Positions 8,828-20,231 of a stretch of 64,000 nt of DNA are shown piece after piece. Source of the DNA: Roseateles amylovorans (GTDB taxonomy: Bacteria > Pseudomonadota > Gammaproteobacteria > Burkholderiales > Burkholderiaceae_C); assembly GCF_025398155.2 (NCBI RefSeq), contig NZ_CP104562.2, positions 744,001 to 808,000 on the forward strand. The letters run 5' to 3'. Within the stretch, counting starts at the first letter, position 1; every line of letters starts with the position of its first letter. Both the position numbers and the translations under genes were made by a program. A model generated the notes under the pieces. That model did no database searches, had not been told where the DNA came from, and saw only the letters and a program-made list of their open reading frames with translations.

Positions 8828-9979
8828 TCAGGGCTGGGTGAAGCGGTCGCCTGCGGTCACCGGTTCCTGGACCGTCAGGATCAGCGCATAGGACACGCGA
8901 TCGAAGACCTGGAACACGAACAGCGTGCCATGACGCTCATCCGGCAGCCGGACCTGGTCGGGCTTAGCCACCGTGGTGTCGCGCACCAGTCGGCCCGCGC
9001 GCCACAGCGCCAGCACATGGCCACGCTCCATGCCGTCCTGGGCGCCGCGGTTCAGGGCGACGATCTGGTTTTGGCCGGCCGTGATCGCATCGCCGTACAC
9101 CGACACGATTCGACCTTCGACCGGACCCGACGGCGCATGCGGCACGTAGTTGTTGAACGTGCGCGGCGGCACCGGCGAGAGCCGATCGCCCAGGCCGACT
9201 TCCTGGCGGTTCAGGGTGATGGTCAGCGTGGTCGGGACCTCGTCCTTGCCGCTGCCGCTGCCCGGGCGCACCAGCGCGGCGGTGCCGACGTAGGGCGCTT
9301 CGTAGCCGAGGATCTGCTTGGTTTCGGGGTCGATCAGCGGCTTGGCCTGGCGGAACACCCGGTATTCCGTCTCCGGACCGAAGTTGCCGCGGGCATAGGC
9401 CAGGTCGCCCTTGGTCATCCACACCCGGTTTTCCTGGGCGGCGAAGACGCGGGGTGCCGAATCCAGCTCATTCGTGTTGAGGACAATCGCCTCGTTCAGG
9501 AAGGGCTCGATCAGGTGTTGCGGAATGGAGGCGATGGCGCCTTCATCCAGGCCGGAAGCACGCACCCGGGGCGACAGCTTCACCGTGTCGCCGGCTTTGC
9601 CGCCGACGTCACGGCCGAGCTGCAGCCGGGCGCGGCCGTCGCTCTTGACCAGCACCAGCACCTGCCCCGGATAGATCAGGTGCGGGTTGCGGATCTGGTC
9701 GGTGTTCATGCCCCACAGTTCGGGCCAGCGCCATTGCGTGCGCAGGAACACGCCCGAGATGTCCCACAGCGTGTCGCCGCGCTTCACGGTGTAGGTATCC
9801 GGTGCGTTGGGCGACAGCTCGGACAGCGGGACGCCCGTCTGGGCGACCTGCTGCGCGGTCTGGCGCTGCTGCGGCGTGATCGGATAGTTCCCGGCTGCCA
9901 GGAGGGGGCCGCTGCAAAGCGCTCCCACCAACAGGGCAGCAAAAGTGGTCGTCAAGCCCAGCGGCTGCCGTTGCGTCAT
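8828..9979 (-). CDS. Secreted LysM peptidoglycan-binding protein
   Basis: The 383-residue product starts MTQRQPLGLTTTFAALLV with a signal peptide ending near GPLLAAG. A single LysM domain follows (about residues 60-110, YTVKRGDTLWDISGVF through IYPGQVLVLV). The rest, which includes RVFRQAKPLIDPETKQILGYEA and a C-terminal beta-rich part, resembles LysM proteins regularly found upstream of dprA in betaproteobacteria. It probably binds peptidoglycan in the periplasm; no hydrolase domain is visible. The start at 9979 gives a clean signal peptide, whereas the longer open frame overlaps def antisense. Confidence 0.88.
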   Translation of the reverse strand: MTQRQPLGLTTTFAALLVGALCSGPLLAAGNYPITPQQRQTAQQVAQTGVPLSELSPNAPDTYTVKRGDTLWDISGVFLRTQWRWPELWGMNTDQIRNPHLIYPGQVLVLVKSDGRARLQLGRDVGGKAGDTVKLSPRVRASGLDEGAIASIPQHLIEPFLNEAIVLNTNELDSAPRVFAAQENRVWMTKGDLAYARGNFGPETEYRVFRQAKPLIDPETKQILGYEAPYVGTAALVRPGSGSGKDEVPTTLTITLNRQEVGLGDRLSPVPPRTFNNYVPHAPSGPVEGRIVSVYGDAITAGQNQIVALNRGAQDGMERGHVLALWRAGRLVRDTTVAKPDQVRLPDERHGTLFVFQVFDRVSYALILTVQEPVTAGDRFTQP

Positions 9980-10189
9980 TACTTGTTCTCCTGCGCCGGG
10001 ATGAAGGCCCCTCGTGGCCAATGGCGCTTGTGCGTGCGAGCCGCAGTTCAACCAAATCAGCGAAAATCCGGCGTCGCTGGCGGCGATTCTGCCCAGATTC
10101 AGGGGTACCCGCAATGAAGGAAGCCGCCCCCGCTTGCAAGCCCTTACAAACAGGCGTTGTGTGCCGTCCACAGGCCACGCGTCCCCACC

Positions 10190-10705
10190 ATGGCGAAACT
10201 GAACATTCTTCGATACCCCGATCCCCGTCTGCACACCGTGGCCAAGCCGGTTGCCGCTGTCGACGACCGCATCCGCCGACTCACGGACGACATGCTCGAG
10301 ACCATGTATGACGCCGAAGGCGTCGGCCTGGCCGCCACCCAGGTGGATGTGCATGAGCGTGTGCTCGTGATGGATGTCTCGGAAAATCGCGATCAGCCGC
10401 TGGTGCTGGTGAATCCGGAGCTCGTCGCCACCAGCGAGGAGATGATCGAAGGCGAGGAGGGCTGCCTGTCGGTCCCGACCGTCTACGACAAGGTGCTCCG
10501 TCATGCCAAGGTGACCGTCCAGGCCCTGGACCGCGATGGCCACACCTACCAGTTCGATGCCGAAGGCCTGCTGGCGGTCTGCGTGCAGCACGAGATGGAC
10601 CATCTCATGGGCAAGGTCTTCGTGGAATACCTCAGCCCGCTCAAGCGCGAGCGCATCAAGACCAAGCTGGTGAAGCGGGCCCGCGACGACGCCAAGGCCC
10701 GCTGA
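10190..10705 (+). CDS. def: Peptide deformylase
   Basis: The 171-residue enzyme removes the formyl group from nascent N-formylmethionine. All three signature motifs are present: GVGLAATQ (about residue 44), EGCLSVP (about residue 90) and QHEMDHLMG (about residue 132), which supply the Cys and two His metal ligands and the catalytic Glu. The start MAKLNILRYPD is family-typical. The stop overlaps the fmt start (ATGA), as expected for the def-fmt operon. It is divergent from the LysM gene across a 210-base gap. Confidence 0.97.
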   Translation: MAKLNILRYPDPRLHTVAKPVAAVDDRIRRLTDDMLETMYDAEGVGLAATQVDVHERVLVMDVSENRDQPLVLVNPELVATSEEMIEGEEGCLSVPTVYDKVLRHAKVTVQALDRDGHTYQFDAEGLLAVCVQHEMDHLMGKVFVEYLSPLKRERIKTKLVKRARDDAKAR

Positions 10706-11697
10706 TGGTGAGCCCCACCCTCGCAGCGACCGGCCGCAGCCTGCGGGTCGGTTTCGCCGGCACGCCCGAATTTGCGGCTGTTGCGCTGCAGGCGCTGATC
10801 GACGCCGGTTTCACCGTGCCCCTGGTGCTGAGCCAGCCGGACCGCCCGGCCGGTCGCGGTATGAAGTTGCAGGCGTCGCCCGTCAAGCAACTGGCACTGA
10901 CCCACGGCATCGAGGTGGCGCAGCCTCGCAGCCTGCGTCTGGACGGCAAGTTTCCGGAGGAGGCCGCTACCGGCCGCGATGCGCTGGTCGCCGCGAAGCT
11001 GGACGTGCTGGTGGTGGCCGCCTACGGCCTGATCCTGCCGGCCTGGGTGCTGCAACTGCCGCGCCTGGGTTGCCTGAATATCCATGCCTCGCTGCTGCCG
11101 CGCTGGCGCGGTGCGGCGCCGATCCATCGTGCGATCGAGGCGGGCGACACCGACACCGGCATCACCATCATGCAGATGGACGAGGGCCTGGACACCGGCG
11201 ACATGCTGCTGATTGAACGCCTGTCCATCACCTCGGTCGACACCACCGCCTCGCTGCATGACCGGCTGGCAGCGCTCGGCGGGCGCATGATCGTGGAGGC
11301 CTTGGAGCTGGCGGGCGGTGGCGGCTTGAAGCCGCGTCGTCAGCCGGACGATGGCGTGTGCTACGCCCACAAGATCGACAAGGCCGAGAGCCAGATCCGC
11401 TGGGAGGAAAGCGCCGAGCAGATTGCCCGGCGTTTGCGCGCCTTTGACCCCTTCCCCGGTGGGGCGACGCAGCTCGAGGCGGAAACCGTCAAGGTCTGGC
11501 GCGCCGAGGTGGTCGAGCCGGCAGATGTCGCTGCTGAACCCGGCACGATTGTCAGCGTGGACACCCAAGGGCCGGTGGTGGCCTGTGGACAAGGGACAGT
11601 CCGGCTGACCGAACTGCAACGCGCCGGCGGCAAGCGATTGGCCGCTTCGGCGTTCCAGCAGGCACGGCCCCTGCGTGTGGGTGAGCGCTTCTACTGA
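10705..11697 (+). CDS. fmt: Methionyl-tRNA formyltransferase
   Basis: The 330-residue enzyme formylates initiator Met-tRNA using 10-formyltetrahydrofolate. It has the N-terminal Rossmann domain (RVGFAGTPEFAAVAL), the catalytic NIHASLLPRWRGAAPIHRAI region (about residues 117-136, containing the catalytic Asn and His) and the C-terminal tRNA-binding barrel. Its start codon overlaps the def stop by one base, giving translational coupling. Confidence 0.97.
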   Translation: MVSPTLAATGRSLRVGFAGTPEFAAVALQALIDAGFTVPLVLSQPDRPAGRGMKLQASPVKQLALTHGIEVAQPRSLRLDGKFPEEAATGRDALVAAKLDVLVVAAYGLILPAWVLQLPRLGCLNIHASLLPRWRGAAPIHRAIEAGDTDTGITIMQMDEGLDTGDMLLIERLSITSVDTTASLHDRLAALGGRMIVEALELAGGGGLKPRRQPDDGVCYAHKIDKAESQIRWEESAEQIARRLRAFDPFPGGATQLEAETVKVWRAEVVEPADVAAEPGTIVSVDTQGPVVACGQGTVRLTELQRAGGKRLAASAFQQARPLRVGERFY

Positions 11698-11979
11698 GCG
11701 CGGCCGCTCGCCGCGCTGGTTGCTGTACCGTCTGCGCGGAGGGGCGGGTCGATGCCGGTCCCTGGGACCGCTGGCGCTGCGGCGCCGCGCGCCGAGGCCC
11801 ATCGCCCCACCCAAGCAGGCGGCCAGTTCACTTCGCTTAGAACTGTCTGAAGCGCAGGTGCAACCGACTTGAAGTGCTGGGTCTTGGCGTCACCTGATGA
11901 TGCTGAACGGTGTACCGTTCTTTCTGCATGCCGGAAGGTTCCGGCCGTGATTCGACGATTTCCCCGAGGAGTAATGACC

Positions 11980-12825
11980 ATGTTCAATCTGATGAAGACC
12001 GCCGTCCTGATGGCCGCCATCACCGCACTGTTCATGGCGATCGGCGGAATGGTCGGCGGCCAGCAGGGCATGCTGATTGCGCTGGTGGTGGCGCTGGGCA
12101 TGAATTTCTTCAGCTACTGGTTCTCCGACAAGCTGGTGCTGAAGATGTACAACGCCCAGGAGGTGGATGAGCGCAGCGCGCCGCAGTTCTACCGTATGGT
12201 CAAGGAGCTGGCTGATCGCGCGCAACTGCCGATGCCGAAGGTCTACCTGATCCAGGAGGACGCGCCCAACGCCTTCGCCACCGGTCGCAATCCCGAGAAT
12301 GCGGCCGTGGCCGCCACGACCGGCATCCTGCGGGTGCTGTCCGAACGCGAGCTGCGCGGCGTCATGGCGCATGAGCTGGCGCATGTGAAGCATCGCGACA
12401 TCCTGATCTCGACCATCAGCGCCACCATGGCCGGTGCGATCTCGATGCTGGCCAACTTCGCGATGTTCTTCAGCGGCCGTGACAGCGAAGGCCGTCCGGC
12501 CAATCCGCTGGTCGGCCTGTTGGTGGCCATCCTGGCGCCGATTGCCGCCAGCCTGATCCAGATGGCCATCAGCCGGGCCCGCGAATTCGAAGCCGACCGC
12601 GGCGGTGCCGAGATCTCCGGCGACCCCGAGGCGCTGGCCGCCGCGCTGAACAAGATCCATCGCGCCGCTCAGGGCATTCCGCTGGAGACCACCGAACGTC
12701 ATCCGGAAACCGCCCAGATGATGATCATGAACCCGCTGTCCGGCGGCGGCATCCGCGGCCTGTTCAGCACCCACCCGTCGACCGAGGAACGCGTCGCCCG
12801 ATTGATGGCGATGGTGCGCCGCTGA
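11980..12825 (+). CDS. htpX: Membrane zinc metalloprotease HtpX
   Basis: The 281-residue inner-membrane peptidase of family M48B degrades misfolded membrane proteins. Two N-terminal helices (residues 4-55) are followed by the zinc motif HELAH (in VMAHELAHVKHRD), two further helices and the third ligand region EFEADRGGAEI. ATG codons lie at 11974 and 11980; the second is 9 bases from GAGGA (11966-11970) and gives the standard MFNLMKT start. The 282-base gap from fmt holds no gene. Confidence 0.95.
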   Translation: MFNLMKTAVLMAAITALFMAIGGMVGGQQGMLIALVVALGMNFFSYWFSDKLVLKMYNAQEVDERSAPQFYRMVKELADRAQLPMPKVYLIQEDAPNAFATGRNPENAAVAATTGILRVLSERELRGVMAHELAHVKHRDILISTISATMAGAISMLANFAMFFSGRDSEGRPANPLVGLLVAILAPIAASLIQMAISRAREFEADRGGAEISGDPEALAAALNKIHRAAQGIPLETTERHPETAQMMIMNPLSGGGIRGLFSTHPSTEERVARLMAMVRR

Positions 12826-12981
12826 GGCGTCGCCCGCGCGGAACGTCCTGCGCGGGCGCTGGCTGGCGCCATTGGCGAATGCCGTCCGTCCTGAGCAAGA
12901 ATGCGGCGAATGTCTGGGCTCGGGACCGTTGGCGTCGTGAACGTCATTAAAGCGTTCCGCCCAGCGGCCGATAAGGACAGC

Positions 12982-13428
12982 ATGAAGGCTTTTTCGCCCC
13001 GTTCCCCGCTCTTGCCCTCGATCTTGCCCGCTGGCCGGCTGGCCCGAGCGATGTATCGCTCGGTCGCCCGCGCCTGGCGGCCGGGCTTGCTGGCCGGCGC
13101 TGCGTTGCTGTCGGGCTGTGATCAGCTCGGCATCGAGGACCCGGCCAAGATCGCCGCCGCCAAGGAGGCGGATTCCAAGGCCATCGGCGGCGCCTGCCGC
13201 AACGCCCTGCGTGCGATCGAAGACTGTTACGCCCTCAATCCCAAGGCGCAGAAGGCGGCCGTCTACGAAGGTTGGCGGGAGATGGACGAATACATGCGCG
13301 AGAACAAGCTCGAAGGCACGCGCCCGCTGGTGGCCAATCCGAACGCCGGAAAGCCCTCAGAGCCCGCGTCCGAGGCCGACGAGGAACCCGCCAACCCCAC
13401 CAAGAGTTCGGGCAAGACGGGGCGCTGA
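12982..13428 (+). CDS. Small putative lipoprotein of unknown function
   Basis: The 148-residue product begins MKAFSPRSPLLPSIL after an AAGGACAG ribosome-binding site. It has a long hydrophobic leader ending in the lipobox LLSGC (Cys at about residue 43), so it is probably lipid-anchored. The mature part is charged, with two cysteines (GACRNALRAIEDCYALNP) and a Glu/Pro/Lys-rich disordered tail. No family was recognised. It lies 119 bases before the DUF2807 gene on the same strand and could share its transcript. Confidence 0.7.
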   Translation: MKAFSPRSPLLPSILPAGRLARAMYRSVARAWRPGLLAGAALLSGCDQLGIEDPAKIAAAKEADSKAIGGACRNALRAIEDCYALNPKAQKAAVYEGWREMDEYMRENKLEGTRPLVANPNAGKPSEPASEADEEPANPTKSSGKTGR

Positions 13429-13547
13429 GCGCCGATCCGGTCCTTGTGCAGTTGAGTCCCTCGCCGATGCAGTTCGTCGTCCGGGGCTCGCTCGGCGCAG
13501 GCGGTCGGTCGATGATGCGATCATTCCAGTCAATTGGAGATCGCCAA

Positions 13548-14309
13548 ATGAACAACATTCGCCGCTTCCTTGCCGCTTCCCTGATCAGCGTGGCCGCCGT
13601 GGGCTCCGCACACGCCTGGTCCTGGAGTTTCGGCGGTTCGCAACGCATCGAGGGTGGCGGCGATGTCACCACCGAGAGCCGTGACGTCGGTGCCTTCGAC
13701 GCCGTCGGCCTGTCCGGCAGCTTCAAGGTGGTGGTGCGCCAGGGCACCACGGACAAGGTCGAGATCAAGGCCGACCGCAATTTGCTGCCTTACCTGGAAA
13801 CCAAGGTCAGCGAAGGCAGCAAGGGCCGCACGCTGGAAATCAATTCCAAGCGCGGCTTCCAGCTCAGCGCCAGCACCACGCCGGTGATCTTCCTGGAGAT
13901 GCGCCAGTTGCGCGGCCTCTCGATTGCGGGCTCGGGTGAGATCTCGGTCGAGCCGATGAAGACCGCCGGTCCGGTCGATGCCAGCATCGCCGGCAGCGGC
14001 GACATCCGCATCAACGGACTCGATGCTGAACGCGTCGGTCTGCGGGTCTCGGGCAGCGGGGACATCGTGGCCAGCGGCAAGGCGAACAGCCTGTCCGTCA
14101 GCGTGGCCGGGAGCGGGGATGTCCGCGCCCGTGGCCTGGTGGTGGACGAGGCCAAGGTCAGCATCGCCGGCAGCGGGGACGTGTCGGTGCAGGCCGCCAA
14201 GCGGCTGAACGTCAGCATCGCGGGTTCCGGCGATGTGGGCTATATGGGCAATCCGGAGATCAGCATGTCCAACGCCGGTTCCGGCCGGGTTCGCAAGCTC
14301 AAGGACTGA
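13548..14309 (+). CDS. Secreted DUF2807 (head-GIN) beta-repeat protein
   Basis: The 253-residue product carries a signal peptide (MNNIRRFLAASLISVAAV, cleavage near AHA) and a DUF2807 domain. Repeated SIAGSGD/SVAGSGD units recur about every 19-20 residues from residue 125 to 240, consistent with a right-handed beta-helix. A GGAGA lies 7 bases before the ATG at 13548. Proteins of this type are exported and lack a known activity; surface adhesion or envelope stress roles are only guesses. A terminator-like hairpin follows at 14433. Confidence 0.82.
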   Translation: MNNIRRFLAASLISVAAVGSAHAWSWSFGGSQRIEGGGDVTTESRDVGAFDAVGLSGSFKVVVRQGTTDKVEIKADRNLLPYLETKVSEGSKGRTLEINSKRGFQLSASTTPVIFLEMRQLRGLSIAGSGEISVEPMKTAGPVDASIAGSGDIRINGLDAERVGLRVSGSGDIVASGKANSLSVSVAGSGDVRARGLVVDEAKVSIAGSGDVSVQAAKRLNVSIAGSGDVGYMGNPEISMSNAGSGRVRKLKD

Positions 14310-14432
14310 TGACCTCTGTCCGGTGCAGTCGCACGCGCAGGTGGCGCAGGCTGCATATGGACGGTCCGGAGCCGCGACGATCCCACCGGCCGTCGCCGCC
14401 AGCTCAGCCGGAGGACCTCGGGCGAATGGTGG

Positions 14433-14468
14433 ACGCCCCTCACCGCGTACGCGGGCGAGGGGCGTTTG
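14433..14468 (+). terminator. Probable terminator after the DUF2807 gene
   Basis: ACGCCCCTC (14433-14441) pairs with GAGGGGCGT (14457-14465) around a loop that contains the palindrome CGCGTACGCG. Only a short T run follows, so strength is uncertain. It ends just before the azlC start. Confidence 0.5.
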
Positions 14469-14498
14469 GCTTTCTGGCGCAGGCCTGACAATCGCGCC

Positions 14499-15239
14499 AT
14501 GGCGGCAGGACTTGCGGCGCTCACGCGCCATCCCGAATTCAGGCGCGGTGCGCGCGACATGCTGGGCATCACGCTCGGCATTTCCGCATGGGGCCTGGTC
14601 ACCGGCGTGGCCATGGTCAAGAGCGGTCTGGGCGTGGGCCTGTCGCTGCTGATGAGCCTGGTGGTCTTCGCCGGCAGTTCCCAGTTGGCCTCCCTGCCGC
14701 TGCTGGCCAGCGGCGCACCGCTGTGGGTGCTCTGGGCCACCTCCTTCTGCGTGAACCTGCGGTTTGTGATCTTCAGCGCGCAGTGGCGCCTGTATTTCGA
14801 GCCACTGCCTCGGTGGCATCGGTTGTTGATCGGCTACTTCGCGGCCGATCTCAACTATGTCGCCTTCCTCAAGCGTTTCCCCGACATGAAGCCCGACCCC
14901 GCCAACCAGGTCCCGTACTTCTGGGGCGGCGTCTCGATCAACTGGTTCGCCTGGCAGGTGCCCGCCATCACCGGCATCTTGCTCGCAGACCGCATTCCCA
15001 CCCACTGGGGGCTGGGATTCGCCGGCGTGCTGGCGCTTCTGGGTCTGAGCTATTCGCTGCTGAAGGACCGCAACAGCTGGGTCTCCGGCGCGGTGGCCGG
15101 CTGTGCGGCGGTGGCCGCCTATGCGTTGCCGCTGCGGCTCAACATCCTGGTGGCCATTGCCGCAGCGGTCGCGGTGGGCCTGATGATGGAGCGCTGGCTG
15201 CCGCCGACCCACGGTGCTTCGGCTGGCGGGCGGTCTTGA
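14499..15239 (+). CDS. azlC: AzlC family permease, large subunit
   Basis: The 246-residue polytopic membrane protein has about seven hydrophobic segments. It carries the AzlC hallmarks MLGITLGISAWGLVTGVAM and, further on, a FAGSSQLASL stretch. AzlC and AzlD together form an exporter of branched-chain amino acids or analogues. The ATG at 14499 is preferred over a TTG at 14466, which overlaps the terminator stem. The partner azlD starts 17 bases after the stop. The substrate here is inferred from the family only. Confidence 0.9.
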   Translation: MAAGLAALTRHPEFRRGARDMLGITLGISAWGLVTGVAMVKSGLGVGLSLLMSLVVFAGSSQLASLPLLASGAPLWVLWATSFCVNLRFVIFSAQWRLYFEPLPRWHRLLIGYFAADLNYVAFLKRFPDMKPDPANQVPYFWGGVSINWFAWQVPAITGILLADRIPTHWGLGFAGVLALLGLSYSLLKDRNSWVSGAVAGCAAVAAYALPLRLNILVAIAAAVAVGLMMERWLPPTHGASAGGRS

Positions 15240-15255
15240 TGAGGAGCGGACAGCC

Positions 15256-15585
15256 ATGAGCTTGTGGGAAGCGATCCTCGGCATTCTCGGGATGGCCGTG
15301 ATCACGCTCGTGACCCGAAGTTTCTTCATGATCCCGGAGAAGGAAATCCCGTTGCCGGACTGGATCCGCGACGGGCTGCGCTATGCCCCGCTGGCCGCTC
15401 TGGCGGCCGTGATCGTGCCGGAGATTGTCATGACCCAGGGCCAGCTTATCGACACCTGGCGCGACCCGCGGCTGTACGCCACGGCCGTCGGCACCGCCTA
15501 CTTCTTTTGGAAGCGCGGCATCCTCGGCACCATCGTCAGCGGCACGGCGGTGATGCTCGCGCTGCGGCTGGGGCTGGGCTGGTGA
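15256..15585 (+). CDS. azlD: AzlD family permease, small subunit
   Basis: The 109-residue protein has four hydrophobic segments and the AzlD pattern ITLVTRSFFMIP followed by LRYAPLAALAAVIVPEI. It is the small partner of the AzlC protein encoded immediately upstream. GAGGAGCGG (15241-15249) lies at a good distance before the ATG at 15256, and the pair is clearly an operon. Confidence 0.9.
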   Translation: MSLWEAILGILGMAVITLVTRSFFMIPEKEIPLPDWIRDGLRYAPLAALAAVIVPEIVMTQGQLIDTWRDPRLYATAVGTAYFFWKRGILGTIVSGTAVMLALRLGLGW

Positions 15586-15809
15586 GGGAACGCAGGGGCA
15601 GATCCGTTGTGCTCTCGTCCGCCGCCCCCCGTTCGGGCGACGCGGACGGGTTTCGTCACCGGTACGTTCCGCCCGCCCGCAGACGAGTCGGCCGGGCTTG
15701 GTAAGCTTCGCGCGATTCGCCGTGAAGATGTCCCGATGATCGCCTTGTGTCGATCGCCGGACTGACACTGTTGCGGTGCCCCGGTTTTCAACTACCCGAG
15801 TTCCTCTCC

Positions 15810-17003
15810 ATGAACGTCTTGCGTTTCGCCGACCTGATCGAAGCTGGCAAGGTCGCCAACCAGCGCGTCTTCATCCGCGCCGACCTCAACGTGCCGCTCA
15901 ACGATGCCGGCCAGATCACCGAAGACACCCGTGTGCGGGCGTCGATTCCTGCCATCGAGATGGCCCTGAAGGCGGGCGCGGCGGTGATGGTCACCTCCCA
16001 CCTGGGCCGTCCGACCGAGGGCGAATTCAAGCCGGCGGATTCGCTGGCACCGGTCGCCCGGCGTCTGGGCGAGTTGCTGGGTCGCGAGGTGCCGCTGATC
16101 GCGAACTGGGTGGACGGTGTGACGGTGCAGCCGGGTCAGGTCGTGCTGCTCGAGAACTGCCGCGTCAACAAGGGCGAGAAGAAGAACGACGAGACCTTGT
16201 CGAAGAAGATGGCCGCCCTGTGCGACATCTTCGTGCACGACGCCTTCGGCACGGCCCACCGGGCCGAGGCCTCGACCTACGGCATTGCCCAGTTCGCCAA
16301 GATCGCCTGCGCCGGCCCGTTGCTGGCGGCAGAGATTGACGCGATCAGCAAGGCGCTGGCCAATCCGAAGCGTCCGCTGGTGGCCATCGTCGCCGGCTCC
16401 AAGGTCTCGACCAAGCTGACCATCCTGCAGTCGCTGTCCAAGAATGTGGATGGCTTGATCGTGGGCGGCGGCATCGCCAACACCTTCATGCTGGCGGCGG
16501 GTCTGAACATCGGCAAGTCGCTGGCGGAACCGGATCTGATCGGCGAGGCCAAAGCGGTGATCGAATCGATGAAGGCCCGTGGCGCTGCGGTGCCGATCCC
16601 GGTCGATGTGGTGACCGCCAAGACCTTCGCTGCTGACGCACCCGCGACGGTCAAGGCCGCCACCGACGTGGCTGACGACGACCTGATCCTGGACATCGGC
16701 CCCCAGACGGCCGCGCTGCTGGCCGACCAGCTCAAGGCTGCCGGCACCATTGTGTGGAACGGCCCGGTCGGCGTGTTCGAGTTCGACGCCTTCGCGCACG
16801 GCACCGAGACGATTGCCCGCGCCATTGCCGCGTCGGACGCGTTCTCGATCGCCGGCGGTGGCGACACCCTGGCCGCGATCGCCAAGTACGGCATCGAAGA
16901 TCAAGTCGGCTACATCTCCACCGGCGGCGGCGCGTTCCTGGAAGTGCTGGAAGGCAAGACCCTGCCGGCGTTCGAGATCCTGGCCAAGCGCGCGGCGGGT
17001 TGA
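15810..17003 (+). CDS. pgk: Phosphoglycerate kinase
   Basis: The 397-residue glycolytic enzyme interconverts 1,3-bisphosphoglycerate and 3-phosphoglycerate with ADP/ATP. The motifs RVFIRADLNVPL (substrate loop), SHLGRPTEG, NGPVGVFEFDAF and the nucleotide loop GGGDTLAAIAKYG are intact. The start MNVLRFADL is family-typical, and the longer upstream frame is not. A strong terminator follows at 17035. Confidence 0.97.
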   Translation: MNVLRFADLIEAGKVANQRVFIRADLNVPLNDAGQITEDTRVRASIPAIEMALKAGAAVMVTSHLGRPTEGEFKPADSLAPVARRLGELLGREVPLIANWVDGVTVQPGQVVLLENCRVNKGEKKNDETLSKKMAALCDIFVHDAFGTAHRAEASTYGIAQFAKIACAGPLLAAEIDAISKALANPKRPLVAIVAGSKVSTKLTILQSLSKNVDGLIVGGGIANTFMLAAGLNIGKSLAEPDLIGEAKAVIESMKARGAAVPIPVDVVTAKTFAADAPATVKAATDVADDDLILDIGPQTAALLADQLKAAGTIVWNGPVGVFEFDAFAHGTETIARAIAASDAFSIAGGGDTLAAIAKYGIEDQVGYISTGGGAFLEVLEGKTLPAFEILAKRAAG

Positions 17004-17034
17004 GTCCACCGCTCGGCGCCTTGCGCCGCCACTG

Positions 17035-17061
17035 AAAAACGCGCCGGCTGGCGCGTTTTTT
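17035..17061 (+). terminator. Intrinsic terminator after pgk
   Basis: AAAAACGCGCC (17035-17045) pairs with GGCGCGTTTTT (17050-17060) across the loop GGCT, and a T tract follows. This is a strong rho-independent terminator. Confidence 0.92.
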
Positions 17062-17302
17062 CTTGGCGACGTCGCCCTGCCTGCGGTCAACGCGGCGGCT
17101 GCCTTCGGGAAGCGCGTCACTTCCGCGGCAGGACGGTCGACGTGCGAATGGCGTTGACACCGCTACGCCCCGCGCCCGTTCGATGGCCATCTTTGCATGC
17201 GAGTTAAACCGGATTGCATCGCCACGCCACGCGACTGGGATTAAGCTTTGCGCCCCTTTCCTGGATCCTTTGAAGCGCGATCGACCCGCGACGGAGAACC
17301 GC

Positions 17303-19621
<2,319 letters not shown>

Positions 19622-19659
19622 ATCTCGGCTGCGCGACCCGCAGTACTCTGGCCCCGACC

Positions 19660-19706
19660 AAGGCCCCGGTTTTGACTGAGTCCACTCAGTCAGGCCCGGG
19701 GCCTTT
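19660..19706 (+). terminator. Two-part hairpin after maeB
   Basis: An outer stem AAGGCCCCGG / CCGGGGCCTT encloses an inner perfect stem TGACTGAG / CTCAGTCA with loop TCCA. A weak T run follows. The size and position fit a maeB terminator. Confidence 0.75.
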
Positions 19707-19750
19707 GTCATTGACGTGATGCCGAGGCGCACCTGGCTGCCACCCCGTCG

Positions 19751-19786
19751 CCACCGCCACCGCCACCGCCATCGACATCGACATCG
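19751..19786 (+). repeat. Hexamer tandem array
   Basis: Three CCACCG units are followed by CCATCG and two ACATCG units, six hexamers in all. The array drifts in sequence along its length and lies in a non-coding spacer. Confidence 0.85.
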
Positions 19787-19812
19787 ACCGGCCAGCCGAC
19801 TGCCGACACTGC

Positions 19813-19892
19813 CGCCAGCCGCCAGCCGCCAGCCGCCAGCCGCCAGCCGCTTGGCGCTTGGCGCTTGGCGCTTGGCGCTTGGCGCTTGGCGC
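19813..19892 (+). repeat. Pair of opposed heptamer tandem arrays
   Basis: Five exact copies of CGCCAGC (19813-19847) are followed after three bases by six exact copies of TTGGCGC (19851-19892). The second unit is close to the reverse complement of the first, so the two arrays can fold into a long imperfect hairpin. Perfect unit identity implies recent expansion. Confidence 0.92.
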
Positions 19893-20231
19893 AGTGGTCG
19901 GCTTGTGACGAGGTGTGGCGTCGACCCCATGGCCTTCTGTGGATATCTGGGATGTCCCCGTCCTCTGTGGACAAGTCTGTTGGCACCATGGGCGCGGATG
20001 CTGCAAGTCCTTGTCACACCAGTGAAACAGTTGGTCTGCCTCGGAATGAGGCACTGTGAACCGATCCCGCCGATCCAGCGCGGCGACAGATGTCGCAGTG
20101 CAGACAAGGCCATTGCGACCGGGCTGCTGACGCCGTTGGAAACTCAGCGGTAACCTGTCGAAACTCCCCGGATCGGGGATTGCCGCTTCATAATCGCCCG
20201 CTGTAACTAAATTTCAGACAGAGACAAAACC

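Larger units (their letters stand above)
19622..20231. other. Repeat-rich intergenic region between maeB and pyk
   Basis: This 610-base spacer contains a terminator-like hairpin (19660-19705), a hexamer array (19751-19786) and two abutting heptamer arrays (19813-19892). A unique stretch follows that leads into pyk. CATAAT at 20189-20194 could be a -10 box for pyk, and a CCCCG/CGGGG mini-hairpin lies at 20166-20179. Frames that cross the repeats have repetitive, unconvincing translations, so no gene is called. Confidence 0.6.

Noticed and set aside
11868..11900. Possible heat-shock (sigma-32) promoter for htpX: CTTGAA at 11868
   Set aside because: No convincing CCCCAT-type -10 lies at 13-17 bases, so only the -35 matches.
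19938..19974. Two DnaA-box-like nonamers, TGTGGATAT and TGTGGACAA
   Set aside because: Two imperfect boxes 28 bases apart, without an AT-rich unwinding element or dnaA/dnaN nearby, are not enough for an origin.
19716..20153. Plus-strand frames through the hexamer and heptamer arrays
   Set aside because: They translate into simple repeats (Arg/His and Ala/Ser patterns) without a ribosome-binding site.
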